Source: Chlamydiae bacterium RIFCSPLOWO2_12_FULL_45_20 (lineage in GTDB: Bacteria > Chlamydiota > Chlamydiia > Chlamydiales > SM23-39). Taken from it: a stretch of DNA of 64,000 bases. The position numbers and the translations under genes are program-made. The stretch lies in the NCBI GenBank assembly GCA_001796285.1, contig MGMD01000010.1, positions 1 through 64,000 on the forward strand, read 5' to 3'. A model generated the notes under the pieces. The model saw nothing but the letters and a program-made list of their open reading frames with translations. It did not search any database and was not told the DNA's origin. Positions 38,221 to 45,914 of this stretch are shown here, in pieces (the first letter of the stretch is position 1; the number at the start of each line of letters is the position of its first letter).

Positions 38221-39309
38221 GTGAACCTTGTTGTCCTTGTAATATCTTTAATTTTTAACACTTCCAATGCTGCATTGCCCGTCGATTGGATTGATATTCC
38301 ACGAGCAGATTATAAAGCGATTTTAGCCACCCAAGAATCTGAGATCGAGACCCTCAACCAGTTGATCGAACGGTATCATTTCATCGACAAATCCTCTCTA
38401 AAGTGTTTATCGAAGCGTATTGAGTCATTGGTGGCGATCAGCGCCTGCCTTGAACAGTTGGCGGCGCGAGAACAATCTTCCGACCAAAGATCGACCATCC
38501 TCCTTTTAAATAAAGCTGTTCAGGGTAAAAGAACATATCTCGAAAAACTCTTGGAAATTCCCTCCGATGAGGCCATCACATCCTATCATCTCGATTATTC
38601 CCCCTTTGTAGAGACCCGTTTTGAGCCGCTCGCTTTGAGAAATAATAGCACCTATTCGCTAAAAATGAAGGAATTTTGGGGCACATTTTGGCTTGAATCG
38701 ATTGACCCTTGCCATCGGCGCCTAGCAAATTACTACCAATTTTGGCTGGATACAAAACCTCCTGCCAGAGATTACCAATCTTTTTTTGTATGGCTTGAAT
38801 CACAACCGATTCCAAAGAACGTCCCAGTCGTCGATTATTACTCAGACGCGCAGCTCGAAGCTTGTCGTATCGAAATAGTGGATGGGTATTTAAGAAGATC
38901 CCATACTCATGAACTTGTGAACACCGACCCTGCCAAGCGCAACCTATTTGTTATCCTTTTATCGAAAGATCTATACCTGGAAGTTTTCAAAGACGGGGTT
39001 TGGCATACCAGTTTAAGTCGCGGCAAGCCTGTCTTGGGAGCAGGTCTTCTACAGATCGAGCAGGGCCTCGTTAAAACCATCGCTTTTGAAAGCGGTCATT
39101 ACCTGCCTTCCCTTGAACAGAGCTTTCAATCCATGCAAATCCTTCGTGAGCAAGGTGTTCGCTTTCAAGAGCCCTTCGAGATTATCTATTTTGAAAGTAG
39201 AAATAAATATAGGATCATGGTATCGGGAAACGATATCGGGCAATACCGAGATTTTAATACAGCAATCCATCAATCCCAAAGGGAGCTGGTATCCTCTAAT
39301 GAATTCTAA
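38221..39309 (+). CDS. ESGHYxP-motif protein, secreted paralogue
   Basis: 362 residues from the GTG at 38221. This start gives a clean signal peptide (MNLVVLVISLIFNTSNA) two bases after the previous stop, whereas the ATG further upstream would add overlapping residues and bury it. The mature part parallels the protein at 34155: PVDWIDIPRADY at the start, WLESIDPCHRR, then SRGKPVLGAGLLQI and AFESGHYLP, ending YFESRNKYRIMV. So a cytoplasmic and an exported version of the same domain are encoded in one operon. Cys content is low. Function unknown; the conserved His-Tyr pair of SGHY could be catalytic or ligand-binding. Confidence 0.8.
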   Translation: MNLVVLVISLIFNTSNAALPVDWIDIPRADYKAILATQESEIETLNQLIERYHFIDKSSLKCLSKRIESLVAISACLEQLAAREQSSDQRSTILLLNKAVQGKRTYLEKLLEIPSDEAITSYHLDYSPFVETRFEPLALRNNSTYSLKMKEFWGTFWLESIDPCHRRLANYYQFWLDTKPPARDYQSFFVWLESQPIPKNVPVVDYYSDAQLEACRIEIVDGYLRRSHTHELVNTDPAKRNLFVILLSKDLYLEVFKDGVWHTSLSRGKPVLGAGLLQIEQGLVKTIAFESGHYLPSLEQSFQSMQILREQGVRFQEPFEIIYFESRNKYRIMVSGNDIGQYRDFNTAIHQSQRELVSSNEF

Positions 39310-40111
39310 ACTGATTATCATCTTTATAGTTTTCTCACAATTTATTTGGACCGACTCCTTTCGTCTTGTGACTTACAATATTTTGAGCGACGATCACATC
39401 ATGAATGGGTTGTACGATCACGTGAACGAGGAAATCCTTAAATGGCAAAATCGACGCGATAAAATTGTGGAAAGAATTAAAAATCTAGATCCGGACGTAA
39501 TCTGCCTTCAAGAATTGAATACGACCTCTTTTGCGTACTTCAAAGAAGCTCTGGAGGACTTCGATGGTTTTTTCGCCAAAAAAGGAAGCTCTTCCAACGA
39601 GGGCGTCGGGACTTTTTGTAAAAAAAAAACATTTAAAGAAACTCGCCACAAAGCTGTCCTTTGCGATGGGACTTCTCGTTGCGGGTGTACACCCACTCAA
39701 CCGGCTCTTTTCACGCATCTTCTTCTCAAGAACGATAAAGTCCTCACATTGATCAATACAAAAATCAAATGGAGCAAGGAGAAAACCCCTAGCGGCCCTC
39801 AATGGAATCATGTTCAATTTATCCTACAATCCATTCCTCAAACTGCAACGGTCGTCGTAGGCGATTTCAACATGGAGTCGGACCATCCTTTCATGCAGGA
39901 CTTCTATTCAGCGGGCCTTCAAGATCGATTCCCTAACACCTTTTCTTGCTATGCCAACAAGAATTTTCAAAAAATTGACTACATCCTGTCCACGAACGAT
40001 CTCCAAAATACCCCTTTCGAGAGTACTTCCTTAAGCGAGGCACAGCTACTTCCAAACGAAAATGAGCCTTCAGACCATTTACCTCTAGGAAGCGTGATTA
40101 CGTATGAATGA
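39299..40111 (+). CDS. Secreted endonuclease/exonuclease/phosphatase (EEP) family protein
   Basis: 270 residues. The ATG at 39299, 11 bp inside the previous gene, gives a signal peptide (KLIIIFIVFSQFIW). The EEP fold is clear: RLVTYNILS with Asn27, DVICLQELNTT with the metal-binding Glu72, VVVGDFNMES (Asp and Asn), KIDYILS and the final PSDHLPL with catalytic His. The beginning (YNILSDDH...NEEILKWQNRRDKI) is most like CCR4/nocturnin-type members. Depending on substrate it could be a nuclease, a lipid phosphatase (as CdtB-like toxins are) or a nucleotide hydrolase. It overlaps the ABC ATPase start by 8 bp. Confidence 0.85.
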   Translation: MNSKLIIIFIVFSQFIWTDSFRLVTYNILSDDHIMNGLYDHVNEEILKWQNRRDKIVERIKNLDPDVICLQELNTTSFAYFKEALEDFDGFFAKKGSSSNEGVGTFCKKKTFKETRHKAVLCDGTSRCGCTPTQPALFTHLLLKNDKVLTLINTKIKWSKEKTPSGPQWNHVQFILQSIPQTATVVVGDFNMESDHPFMQDFYSAGLQDRFPNTFSCYANKNFQKIDYILSTNDLQNTPFESTSLSEAQLLPNENEPSDHLPLGSVITYE

Positions 40112-41084
40112 CGCTGTGCAAGTCAGAGATCTAAAGAAAAATTTTAAAGTCGCGAAAACAGGGAGGGGAGGTCCCTTAGCAAAGCTCAAGCAATTCATAC
40201 ACCCTCTGCATGAATCCTTAAATGCTGTGGATGATATTTCTTTTGCGATTCGACGGGGAGAGAAGGTCGCATTCATAGGACCTAACGGGGCCGGAAAATC
40301 TACGACGATCAAGCTATTGACTGGCATTTTCCAGCCCTGCGCGGGTTTCGTTCGGATTTTTGACCAAGACCCCTATATCGACCGGAAAAACGTCGCATAT
40401 AAGATCGGTACGGTTTTTGGGCAGCGAAGCCAACTCTGGTATCACCTTCCCGCTTATCACTCATTCAAGCTATTGGGCACGATTTATGATATTGACCGTA
40501 AGAAATTTAAAGAACGACTAAACCATCTTATCGAGATCGTTCAACTTTCCCCGTTTATCTCGAGACCTATCAAAGAACTGTCCCTTGGCGAAAGAATGCG
40601 TTGCGAACTGGTAGCGAGTCTATTGCATAATCCTGAGATCTTATTTCTGGATGAACCTACGATCGGATTAGACATTATCTCGAAAGACGCCATCCGCCAT
40701 CTCATCCATCAGCGGTCGGAACTGGAAGCAACAACGATTTTTTTGACTTCGCATGATATTGCCGATATAGAAAAAGTTTGCGACCGCATTATTTTAATCA
40801 ATAAGGGCAAGATCATTGTCGATGATTCAGTCAAATCAATCAAGAAACGGTATCTCAAAAACAAGGTAATCACGATGAAATCTGAAGAAAAGCTCGAATG
40901 GAGATTCCACCCAGCTATTTCTCTCGTTCATGAGAGGGATAGTTTTTATAAATTCGAAATCGATCTCAACTTGATGAATCCGCAAGAAGCGGTTCGATAT
41001 TTCGCGCAAAACTATCGATTTACGGATATCGTCATCGAAGATCCACCTTTAGAGGAGATCATCAAGGGAATCTACCAATCTTGA
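40104..41084 (+). CDS. ABC-2 exporter ATP-binding protein
   Basis: 326 residues. Walker A GPNGAGKST (59-67), Q-loop FGQRSQL, signature LSLGERMR, Walker B LFLDEPTIGLD and the H-loop TSHD are all present. An N-terminal extension (MNDAVQVRDLKKNF...LKQFIHPLHE) and a C-terminal domain of about 90 residues are typical of the NatA-like family COG4586, which works with two separate membrane proteins. The start ATGAATGA overlaps the end of the EEP gene. The transporter would export a product of this operon, since the two permeases follow immediately. Confidence 0.95.
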   Translation: MNDAVQVRDLKKNFKVAKTGRGGPLAKLKQFIHPLHESLNAVDDISFAIRRGEKVAFIGPNGAGKSTTIKLLTGIFQPCAGFVRIFDQDPYIDRKNVAYKIGTVFGQRSQLWYHLPAYHSFKLLGTIYDIDRKKFKERLNHLIEIVQLSPFISRPIKELSLGERMRCELVASLLHNPEILFLDEPTIGLDIISKDAIRHLIHQRSELEATTIFLTSHDIADIEKVCDRIILINKGKIIVDDSVKSIKKRYLKNKVITMKSEEKLEWRFHPAISLVHERDSFYKFEIDLNLMNPQEAVRYFAQNYRFTDIVIEDPPLEEIIKGIYQS

Positions 41085-41848
41085 AAAAGTATTTTTTAAT
41101 GATCTGCTATTCACTCATGCACAATGGGAAAAATCGAAAAGAGCTGTTCGTTCGATCATCGTTTTTCTTAGCAATTCTCTATATTTTTTCAAAACTTTGG
41201 CAAGCCACCCAATTCTCCGATGCTGCAAACCAACAATCGATGATCTGGTATCTATCGGTCACGGAGCTGATCGTTCTCTCGGTCCCCTTCATCCAAGTCG
41301 ATATTGAGAATGACATCCGCAGCGGCGATGTCGTCTATCAACTGCTCAAACCAATGAATTACCTTTGGCTTAAAATTTCTGACTGTATTGGTTCTTTTCT
41401 TTTCCGCTTTACAGTTTTAATGCTTATTGCAATCCCCTTCTGCGCCTATTTGTCCGGTTCGATCCCACCTCTCCCTATTCTATTCGCAACCTATTTGACT
41501 GCAGGGATAGCCGGGCTTGTTTTCATTCTATTCCAGACGACAATTGGACTTCTGGCATTCAAGCTTCAAGACTCAACCCCTATCTTTTGGGTCTGGCAGC
41601 GCTGCTCATTTCTTTTTGGCGGTTTGCTAATCCCTTTGGATTTTTATCCCGCGTATTTAAAGACCACTGCCTATTTTCTTCCTTTTGCATCCCTTCTCTA
41701 TGGCCCCGGACGCCTGATTCTTTCGTTTAACATCGAGCATTTTTTTATCGTTTTGGGCGGACTCTTGTTTTGGGGTAGCTTCGCTTTATTTTTGGCAAAT
41801 TGGATGTATATTCGCATGCTTAAAGCGCTCAAAGTAAACGGGGGATGA
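41081..41848 (+). CDS. ABC-2 type permease, first subunit
   Basis: 255 residues with six hydrophobic segments, like the COG4587/COG3694 ABC-2 permeases that accompany COG4586 ATPases. A TTG at 41081 overlaps the ATPase stop (TTGA) and gives MKKYFLMICYS; an ATG at 41099 is the alternative. The cytoplasmic loop VDIENDIRSGDVVYQLLKPMNYLW is the coupling-helix region typical of the family. Works as a heterodimer with the next protein in the inner membrane. Confidence 0.9.
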   Translation: MKKYFLMICYSLMHNGKNRKELFVRSSFFLAILYIFSKLWQATQFSDAANQQSMIWYLSVTELIVLSVPFIQVDIENDIRSGDVVYQLLKPMNYLWLKISDCIGSFLFRFTVLMLIAIPFCAYLSGSIPPLPILFATYLTAGIAGLVFILFQTTIGLLAFKLQDSTPIFWVWQRCSFLFGGLLIPLDFYPAYLKTTAYFLPFASLLYGPGRLILSFNIEHFFIVLGGLLFWGSFALFLANWMYIRMLKALKVNGG

Positions 41849-41849
41849 C

Positions 41850-42632
41850 ATGTCTGAACTCAAGAATCTTTTAGCTCATATTAAGATCAGCATTCAATCG
41901 ACGGTCAGTTTAAGAGAATCATTTCTCTTGCAGTCATTTTTCATGCTTCTCAGCAATTTAGTTTTTTTTTTATTTTGGTGGATCTATTTCGATAACTTCA
42001 ACTCCATTAAAGGCTGGATGCTATCTGATATTGCTTGCCTTTACGGAATTGTAAACGGCGCCTATGGAGTCTTTTCTGTATTTCTAGGCGGAAGCCGCTA
42101 CCTCTCACGGATGGTGTTTGAAGGCGATCTTGACATGCTGATTGTGAAACCGAAAAATCTATTGCTGCAAATCATGGGGTCCAAGTCGACATCCTCCGGA
42201 TGGGGCGACATCGTAAGTGCCGCAGTTTTTTTAGCCTTCTCAGGATATATCACAATAATAAACTTGCCGTTTTTAGTTTTATTCATTCTCACAGCTTGTA
42301 TTGTAATTGCTTCTTTTTCGATTATAATGGGCAGCCTGGCGTTTTGGATTGGAGATTCGCACGCTCTTTCAAAACAAATTTTTGAATTCCTGCTTACCTT
42401 CAGCAACTATCCAAAATCTATTTACGCCGGAGCCATTAAAGTCTTTCTGCTCACAATAATCCCTTCAGGATTCATTGGTTTTGTGCCCATCGAAACCATC
42501 AAGACTCAATCGTTAAGTGGGGTGCTTTACATCCTAGGATTCACACTTGTTTATGCTTATTGCGCATCTAAGATTTTTTATTGCGGATTGAGAAAATATT
42601 CTTCGGGAAATAAACCAGGATTTAAGGTTTAG
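41850..42632 (+). CDS. ABC-2 type permease, second subunit
   Basis: 260 residues with six hydrophobic segments, one base after the first permease. The region FEGDLDMLIVKPKNLLLQIMGSK corresponds to the coupling loop LKPxN in its partner. This is the second half of the heterodimeric exporter and the last gene of the nine-gene operon. It ends convergently with the oxygenase-like gene, overlapping by 11 bp, and no hairpin terminator is visible between them. Confidence 0.9.
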   Translation: MSELKNLLAHIKISIQSTVSLRESFLLQSFFMLLSNLVFFLFWWIYFDNFNSIKGWMLSDIACLYGIVNGAYGVFSVFLGGSRYLSRMVFEGDLDMLIVKPKNLLLQIMGSKSTSSGWGDIVSAAVFLAFSGYITIINLPFLVLFILTACIVIASFSIIMGSLAFWIGDSHALSKQIFEFLLTFSNYPKSIYAGAIKVFLLTIIPSGFIGFVPIETIKTQSLSGVLYILGFTLVYAYCASKIFYCGLRKYSSGNKPGFKV

Positions 42633-43626
42633 TCAAGTCAGGCAGTGTTATTTTCCGAAGTTTAATTTCGTCATATGATAATTTTGTATTAGGTGTCATT
42701 GCAAATACAATAATGGCATATCTTTTTTTATTTTGTTTTAGGACGCCGTGAGGAGTTGGATGGATAGGCAAATTTAGATGTTGCAAGGCAAGTCCTGGGA
42801 TCAGCAGTAAAGAACTTGTTGATGCGTCTTTTTTATGCTTGCGGGTGGGCATGGAAAAGTCTTCCGTTGCCAAGTCTTCCTTATAGGGAGCGATCAAAAG
42901 AGATTCGCATTCATCATTTTCGTTATTGTCGAACAAAAAAGATAATCCCGAGAAATCGAAGTGGGGATTGCTAGCGGCGACCTCGGAAGACTCGTACCTC
43001 ACAACCTTTGTGAGGATCAAAAGTTTTCCATCTTCAGTATATAAGACCTTTGAAAGATCAATTGTGGAGCCGATAGATTTGATAGCCTCCTCAAATTTTT
43101 GTTCGCCAATCTTTGTAATATCTCTTAACGATTTTAATAGAGCCCCGAACTCCTTCGAGTTTGATGTTATTTCGTGGTGGTTGTTTATAATTAAATTAAA
43201 ATAATCGTCAGTAAAATGAAAGTAAGTCTTTTTGTTTTTTCCAGATTTTGTATTATCGACATATCCGATAGGGGGATACCCATAGAGGCTATTTTCATGT
43301 GATTTTGCGTACTCCTGATCAATCTCATAGAGGACTTTAGCCCATTCGGGGTGCTTATCGATGAAATAGTTCAGTGAGTCGAGCTGAGAATAAACTTTTG
43401 CGAAATACTCCTGTCCGCAGTATTCATTGAGCATTTCATGATAGCCTTGGGACTGAAAGTCATCGAGGATGGTGGATGCATTCATTGGTGCAAAATTTAA
43501 TACAATGGCTAAAAAAGAAATTAGACATTTGTCTATTACCCCCCGAAAAAAAATCGAAAGTCGGTCAAAATAATCCCGACAATTGACAGAGCCTGAGTTA
43601 TGCAAGAGGTCTATGATCCTAAACAT
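42622..43626 (-). CDS. 2-oxoglutarate/Fe(II) oxygenase-like protein
   Basis: 334 residues from the ATG at 43626 (AAGGG nearby). The C-terminal half fits the double-stranded beta-helix oxygenases of the isopenicillin N synthase type: NPHFDFSGLSFLF supplies His222 and Asp224, and TPHGVLKQNKKRYAIIVFAMTP supplies the third ligand His293 and an Arg302 for the co-substrate. A hydrophobic stretch (KCLISFLAIVLNFAPMNA, 33-50) could be a signal peptide if the real start is downstream of 43626. The first 15 codons overlap the right boundary repeat of the island, so the N-terminus may have been altered by insertion. The substrate is unknown. It lies beside a radical SAM operon, as in tailored natural-product loci. 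Confidence 0.65.
   Translation of the reverse strand: MFRIIDLLHNSGSVNCRDYFDRLSIFFRGVIDKCLISFLAIVLNFAPMNASTILDDFQSQGYHEMLNEYCGQEYFAKVYSQLDSLNYFIDKHPEWAKVLYEIDQEYAKSHENSLYGYPPIGYVDNTKSGKNKKTYFHFTDDYFNLIINNHHEITSNSKEFGALLKSLRDITKIGEQKFEEAIKSIGSTIDLSKVLYTEDGKLLILTKVVRYESSEVAASNPHFDFSGLSFLFDNNENDECESLLIAPYKEDLATEDFSMPTRKHKKDASTSSLLLIPGLALQHLNLPIHPTPHGVLKQNKKRYAIIVFAMTPNTKLSYDEIKLRKITLPDLTKP
43587..43613 (+). repeat. 27-bp boundary repeat, right copy
   Basis: CAGAGCCTGAGTTATGCAAG followed by AGGTCTA. It differs from the left copy at 34007 by one base and has the same orientation. The island between the two is about 9.6 kb. Confidence 0.75.
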
Positions 43627-43831
43627 AGGTACCCTTAAATTTTCAAATGCTTTATCGTATCACAGAATGGTGTTTTGCTGTTTCGTTTACCAACAACCAA
43701 GGCGAGCAAGATGTCCGCATGGTCAAGTTAAAGCAAAAGATCGCTGTTTAATTTTTAGATGCCCCTGATGAAAAAGGGGGGATCTGAATAGTTACGTAAT
43801 TTTTACGCTTTTGCGTAAGGTGAGTTTTTAT
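43614..43831. other. Junction region between the island and the porin gene
   Basis: Holds the end of the oxygenase frame, the IS66 remnant, a CCCC/GGGG hairpin near 43760, and a TTACGC-TTTT-GCGTAA hairpin (43803-43818) whose right arm abuts the porin ribosome site (AAGGTGAG at 43817-43824). That hairpin could modulate porin translation. No further gene seen. Confidence 0.5.
43680..43751 (+). pseudogene. IS66-family transposase remnant
   Basis: This frame encodes VSFTNNQGEQDVRMVKLK then QKIAV and a stop, close to the conserved C-terminal block of IS66 transposases (NNQAERDIRMVKxKQKxSG, holding the catalytic Glu). Only this fragment survives, about 70 bp outside the right boundary repeat of the island. 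Confidence 0.6.
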
Positions 43832-45157
43832 ATGGACAAAGCCCAGTATCTTTCTAGAGAGATCCTTAGGTGTGTTTTTCTTTTTTTCCCTCTTTTGCTT
43901 TTAGGGGCAGACCATCGGATTTCCCAAGCTTCGAGGCAACGCCATCAGGCGATTCGAGAACACTACAAGGGAACGGAGCGGTTAGGTTGGTGGGAGGGAA
44001 GAACCATGACTGGCGATTGGGAGGGACGGCTCACAAAGCTTGCCAGGATGGGTATTACCTTTGATTCGAATTTTACAACTGATATTGCTGCGAATCCCGT
44101 GGGGGGACAGGCGAAAGGTTTTGCTTACGCAGGTTCCTATGGTCTTTCCCTAAATATTAACTGTGAAAAGGTAGGATTTCAAGGGTTGGATCTTTTCAGC
44201 TCTGCTGTATGGCGGACGGGAACGAGCTTGTCGCAAAGAAAGATCGGCAATCAATTCCCTGTGCAGCAAGTGTTCGGTTCTCAAACTGTGAAGTTAAACG
44301 AGTTGTACCTTTCTTTAGCAGCCTGGGAAGAAGGCATTCTTATCAAAGCGGGCCGATTGGATGCTGGAAACGACTTTCTTGCATCGCCCTTGTATTCGAG
44401 GTATGTCAATAATGGGTTTAATGGGAATCCTGTTGCTGTATTTTTCAATGTCCCTTTTACAGCCTACCCCAACTCTACGTGGGGTGCTTATCTTTTTTGT
44501 CGGCCTTATCAATACTTGTCTATGAAGTATGCTGCTTTTAATGCGAATTCAGATGTATTAAAAGCGAAATATCACGGTGTGAATTTTACTTTTCAAAGTA
44601 CGAATGGCGTTCTCTGGATTACAGAATGGTGTGCCCTTGTGAATCAAGAGCAAGGAGCAAGTGGAATGCCTGGCCACTATAAAGTGGGCTACTATTACAT
44701 GACAGGTGATGAGCCGAAATTTACCGGGGGCAAACAAAGGGGAGATCAATGCCTCTACTTTCTATTTGATCAAATGATTGTGCGGCAGGGAGGTTCTCTA
44801 TCGACACGCGGGTTGACTTCTTTTATCTCTCTTCTTCTGGCTCCCAAAAATAGGAATCTATTCCCTTTTTATTTCGATGCCGGGCTTCAATACAGGGGAC
44901 TGTTCCCTGGGCGACCTGATGACTATTTAAGTCTTGGATATATCTATGGAAAGTACAGTTCCACGCAAGCGAGAGTGCAAAGATCTGAGGGGAAAGAGGC
45001 AGAAAACTTTGAGACGGTATGGGAGCTTAGCTATTGGGCACAGATCAACCAGTGGTTTTATATCACTCCCGATCTTCAGTATATTGTGCATCCCCGGGGA
45101 TTGCATATACCTAATGCCTTTGTCATTGCTGCGCAAATAGGCTTTGATATTTGGTAG
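43832..45157 (+). CDS. OprB-family carbohydrate-selective porin
   Basis: 441 residues. The ATG at 43832 has AAGGTGAG upstream; a TTG at 43811 is rejected. A hydrophobic signal region (CVFLFFPLLLLGA) is followed by the OprB pattern: MTGDWEGRLTKLARMGITFDSNFTTDIAANPVGG near the mature N-terminus, then aromatic beta-strands and a C-terminal aromatic residue (IGFDIW). OprB-type porins admit sugars through the outer membrane of Gram-negative bacteria. For a chlamydia this suggests uptake of host sugars. Monocistronic, convergent with the metallophosphoesterase. Confidence 0.88.
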   Translation: MDKAQYLSREILRCVFLFFPLLLLGADHRISQASRQRHQAIREHYKGTERLGWWEGRTMTGDWEGRLTKLARMGITFDSNFTTDIAANPVGGQAKGFAYAGSYGLSLNINCEKVGFQGLDLFSSAVWRTGTSLSQRKIGNQFPVQQVFGSQTVKLNELYLSLAAWEEGILIKAGRLDAGNDFLASPLYSRYVNNGFNGNPVAVFFNVPFTAYPNSTWGAYLFCRPYQYLSMKYAAFNANSDVLKAKYHGVNFTFQSTNGVLWITEWCALVNQEQGASGMPGHYKVGYYYMTGDEPKFTGGKQRGDQCLYFLFDQMIVRQGGSLSTRGLTSFISLLLAPKNRNLFPFYFDAGLQYRGLFPGRPDDYLSLGYIYGKYSSTQARVQRSEGKEAENFETVWELSYWAQINQWFYITPDLQYIVHPRGLHIPNAFVIAAQIGFDIW

Positions 45158-45167
45158 AAAACCTCTT

Positions 45168-45905
45168 TCACAAGAGAGCGATCGGATGAAAATGGAGATA
45201 GTCGCAAGAGGTGAGTAGATAGCGAACGCCTCTTTTAGTTCCGAAGAGATCGAGGTTCCCTTTTAAATTATGTAAATGGCCAAAGACGCAAATCTGAATG
45301 CGGTGCTCTTCGAGAATTTGTGCCGCTCTAGAAGGTTTGAGATCCGCTCCAATCGGAGGATAATGGGTCATGGCAATCCGAATGTTCGCTGACGAATCGA
45401 GTTGATTCAGACTCATTTTTAAACGCCCGAGTTCCCGCTCGAAAATGGTTTGATTGAGTTCTACTTGCGCTAGCTCCTCAGGATTCTTTTTTTTTGCCTT
45501 CGGGTTTTCTTTAAACTCAATGAATTCTTTGAAAGAATACTCAGGAGTATCCCAAAGCCTCGCTCCCCCTACTGTCACCCCTTTCCAATGGAAGGCATTA
45601 TTTTGGATCAGATGAATCGATGGCGGCAATATTGTAGTCAGTTTACTGAGCGAACCCCACCAATAGTCATGGTTTCCTTTGATCAGCACTTTGGTTCCTG
45701 GAAGATTATGCACCCACTCGAGATCGGGAATCGCTTGCTCCAGTTTAAGCGCCCAGGAAAGATCTCCTGGGATCAAGACTAGGTCATCGGCATGAATCAC
45801 ATGGATCCAATGCTCCTTAATCTTTTCAGCATGACCCTCCCAATGAGAGCCAAAAAGCCCCATCTCTTTTCCCAAATGTAAATCGCTAATAGACCAGATT
45901 CGCAT
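45168..45905 (-). CDS. Calcineurin-like metallophosphoesterase
   Basis: 245 residues. The five metal-binding blocks are visible: SDLHLG (residues 7-12), PGDLSW, GNHDYWW, MTHYPPIG and GHLHN. It matches the COG1768 group of predicted cytoplasmic phosphohydrolases. The substrate is unknown. It lies 9 bp downstream of lipA in the same direction, so it may share the lpdA-lipA transcript. Confidence 0.88.
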   Translation of the reverse strand: MRIWSISDLHLGKEMGLFGSHWEGHAEKIKEHWIHVIHADDLVLIPGDLSWALKLEQAIPDLEWVHNLPGTKVLIKGNHDYWWGSLSKLTTILPPSIHLIQNNAFHWKGVTVGGARLWDTPEYSFKEFIEFKENPKAKKKNPEELAQVELNQTIFERELGRLKMSLNQLDSSANIRIAMTHYPPIGADLKPSRAAQILEEHRIQICVFGHLHNLKGNLDLFGTKRGVRYLLTSCDYLHFHPIALL

Positions 45906-45914
45906 GACTATAAG

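Noticed and set aside
43583-43768. 61-codon frame over the IS66 remnant
   Set aside because: It is in a different frame from the recognisable transposase block and overlaps the boundary repeat.
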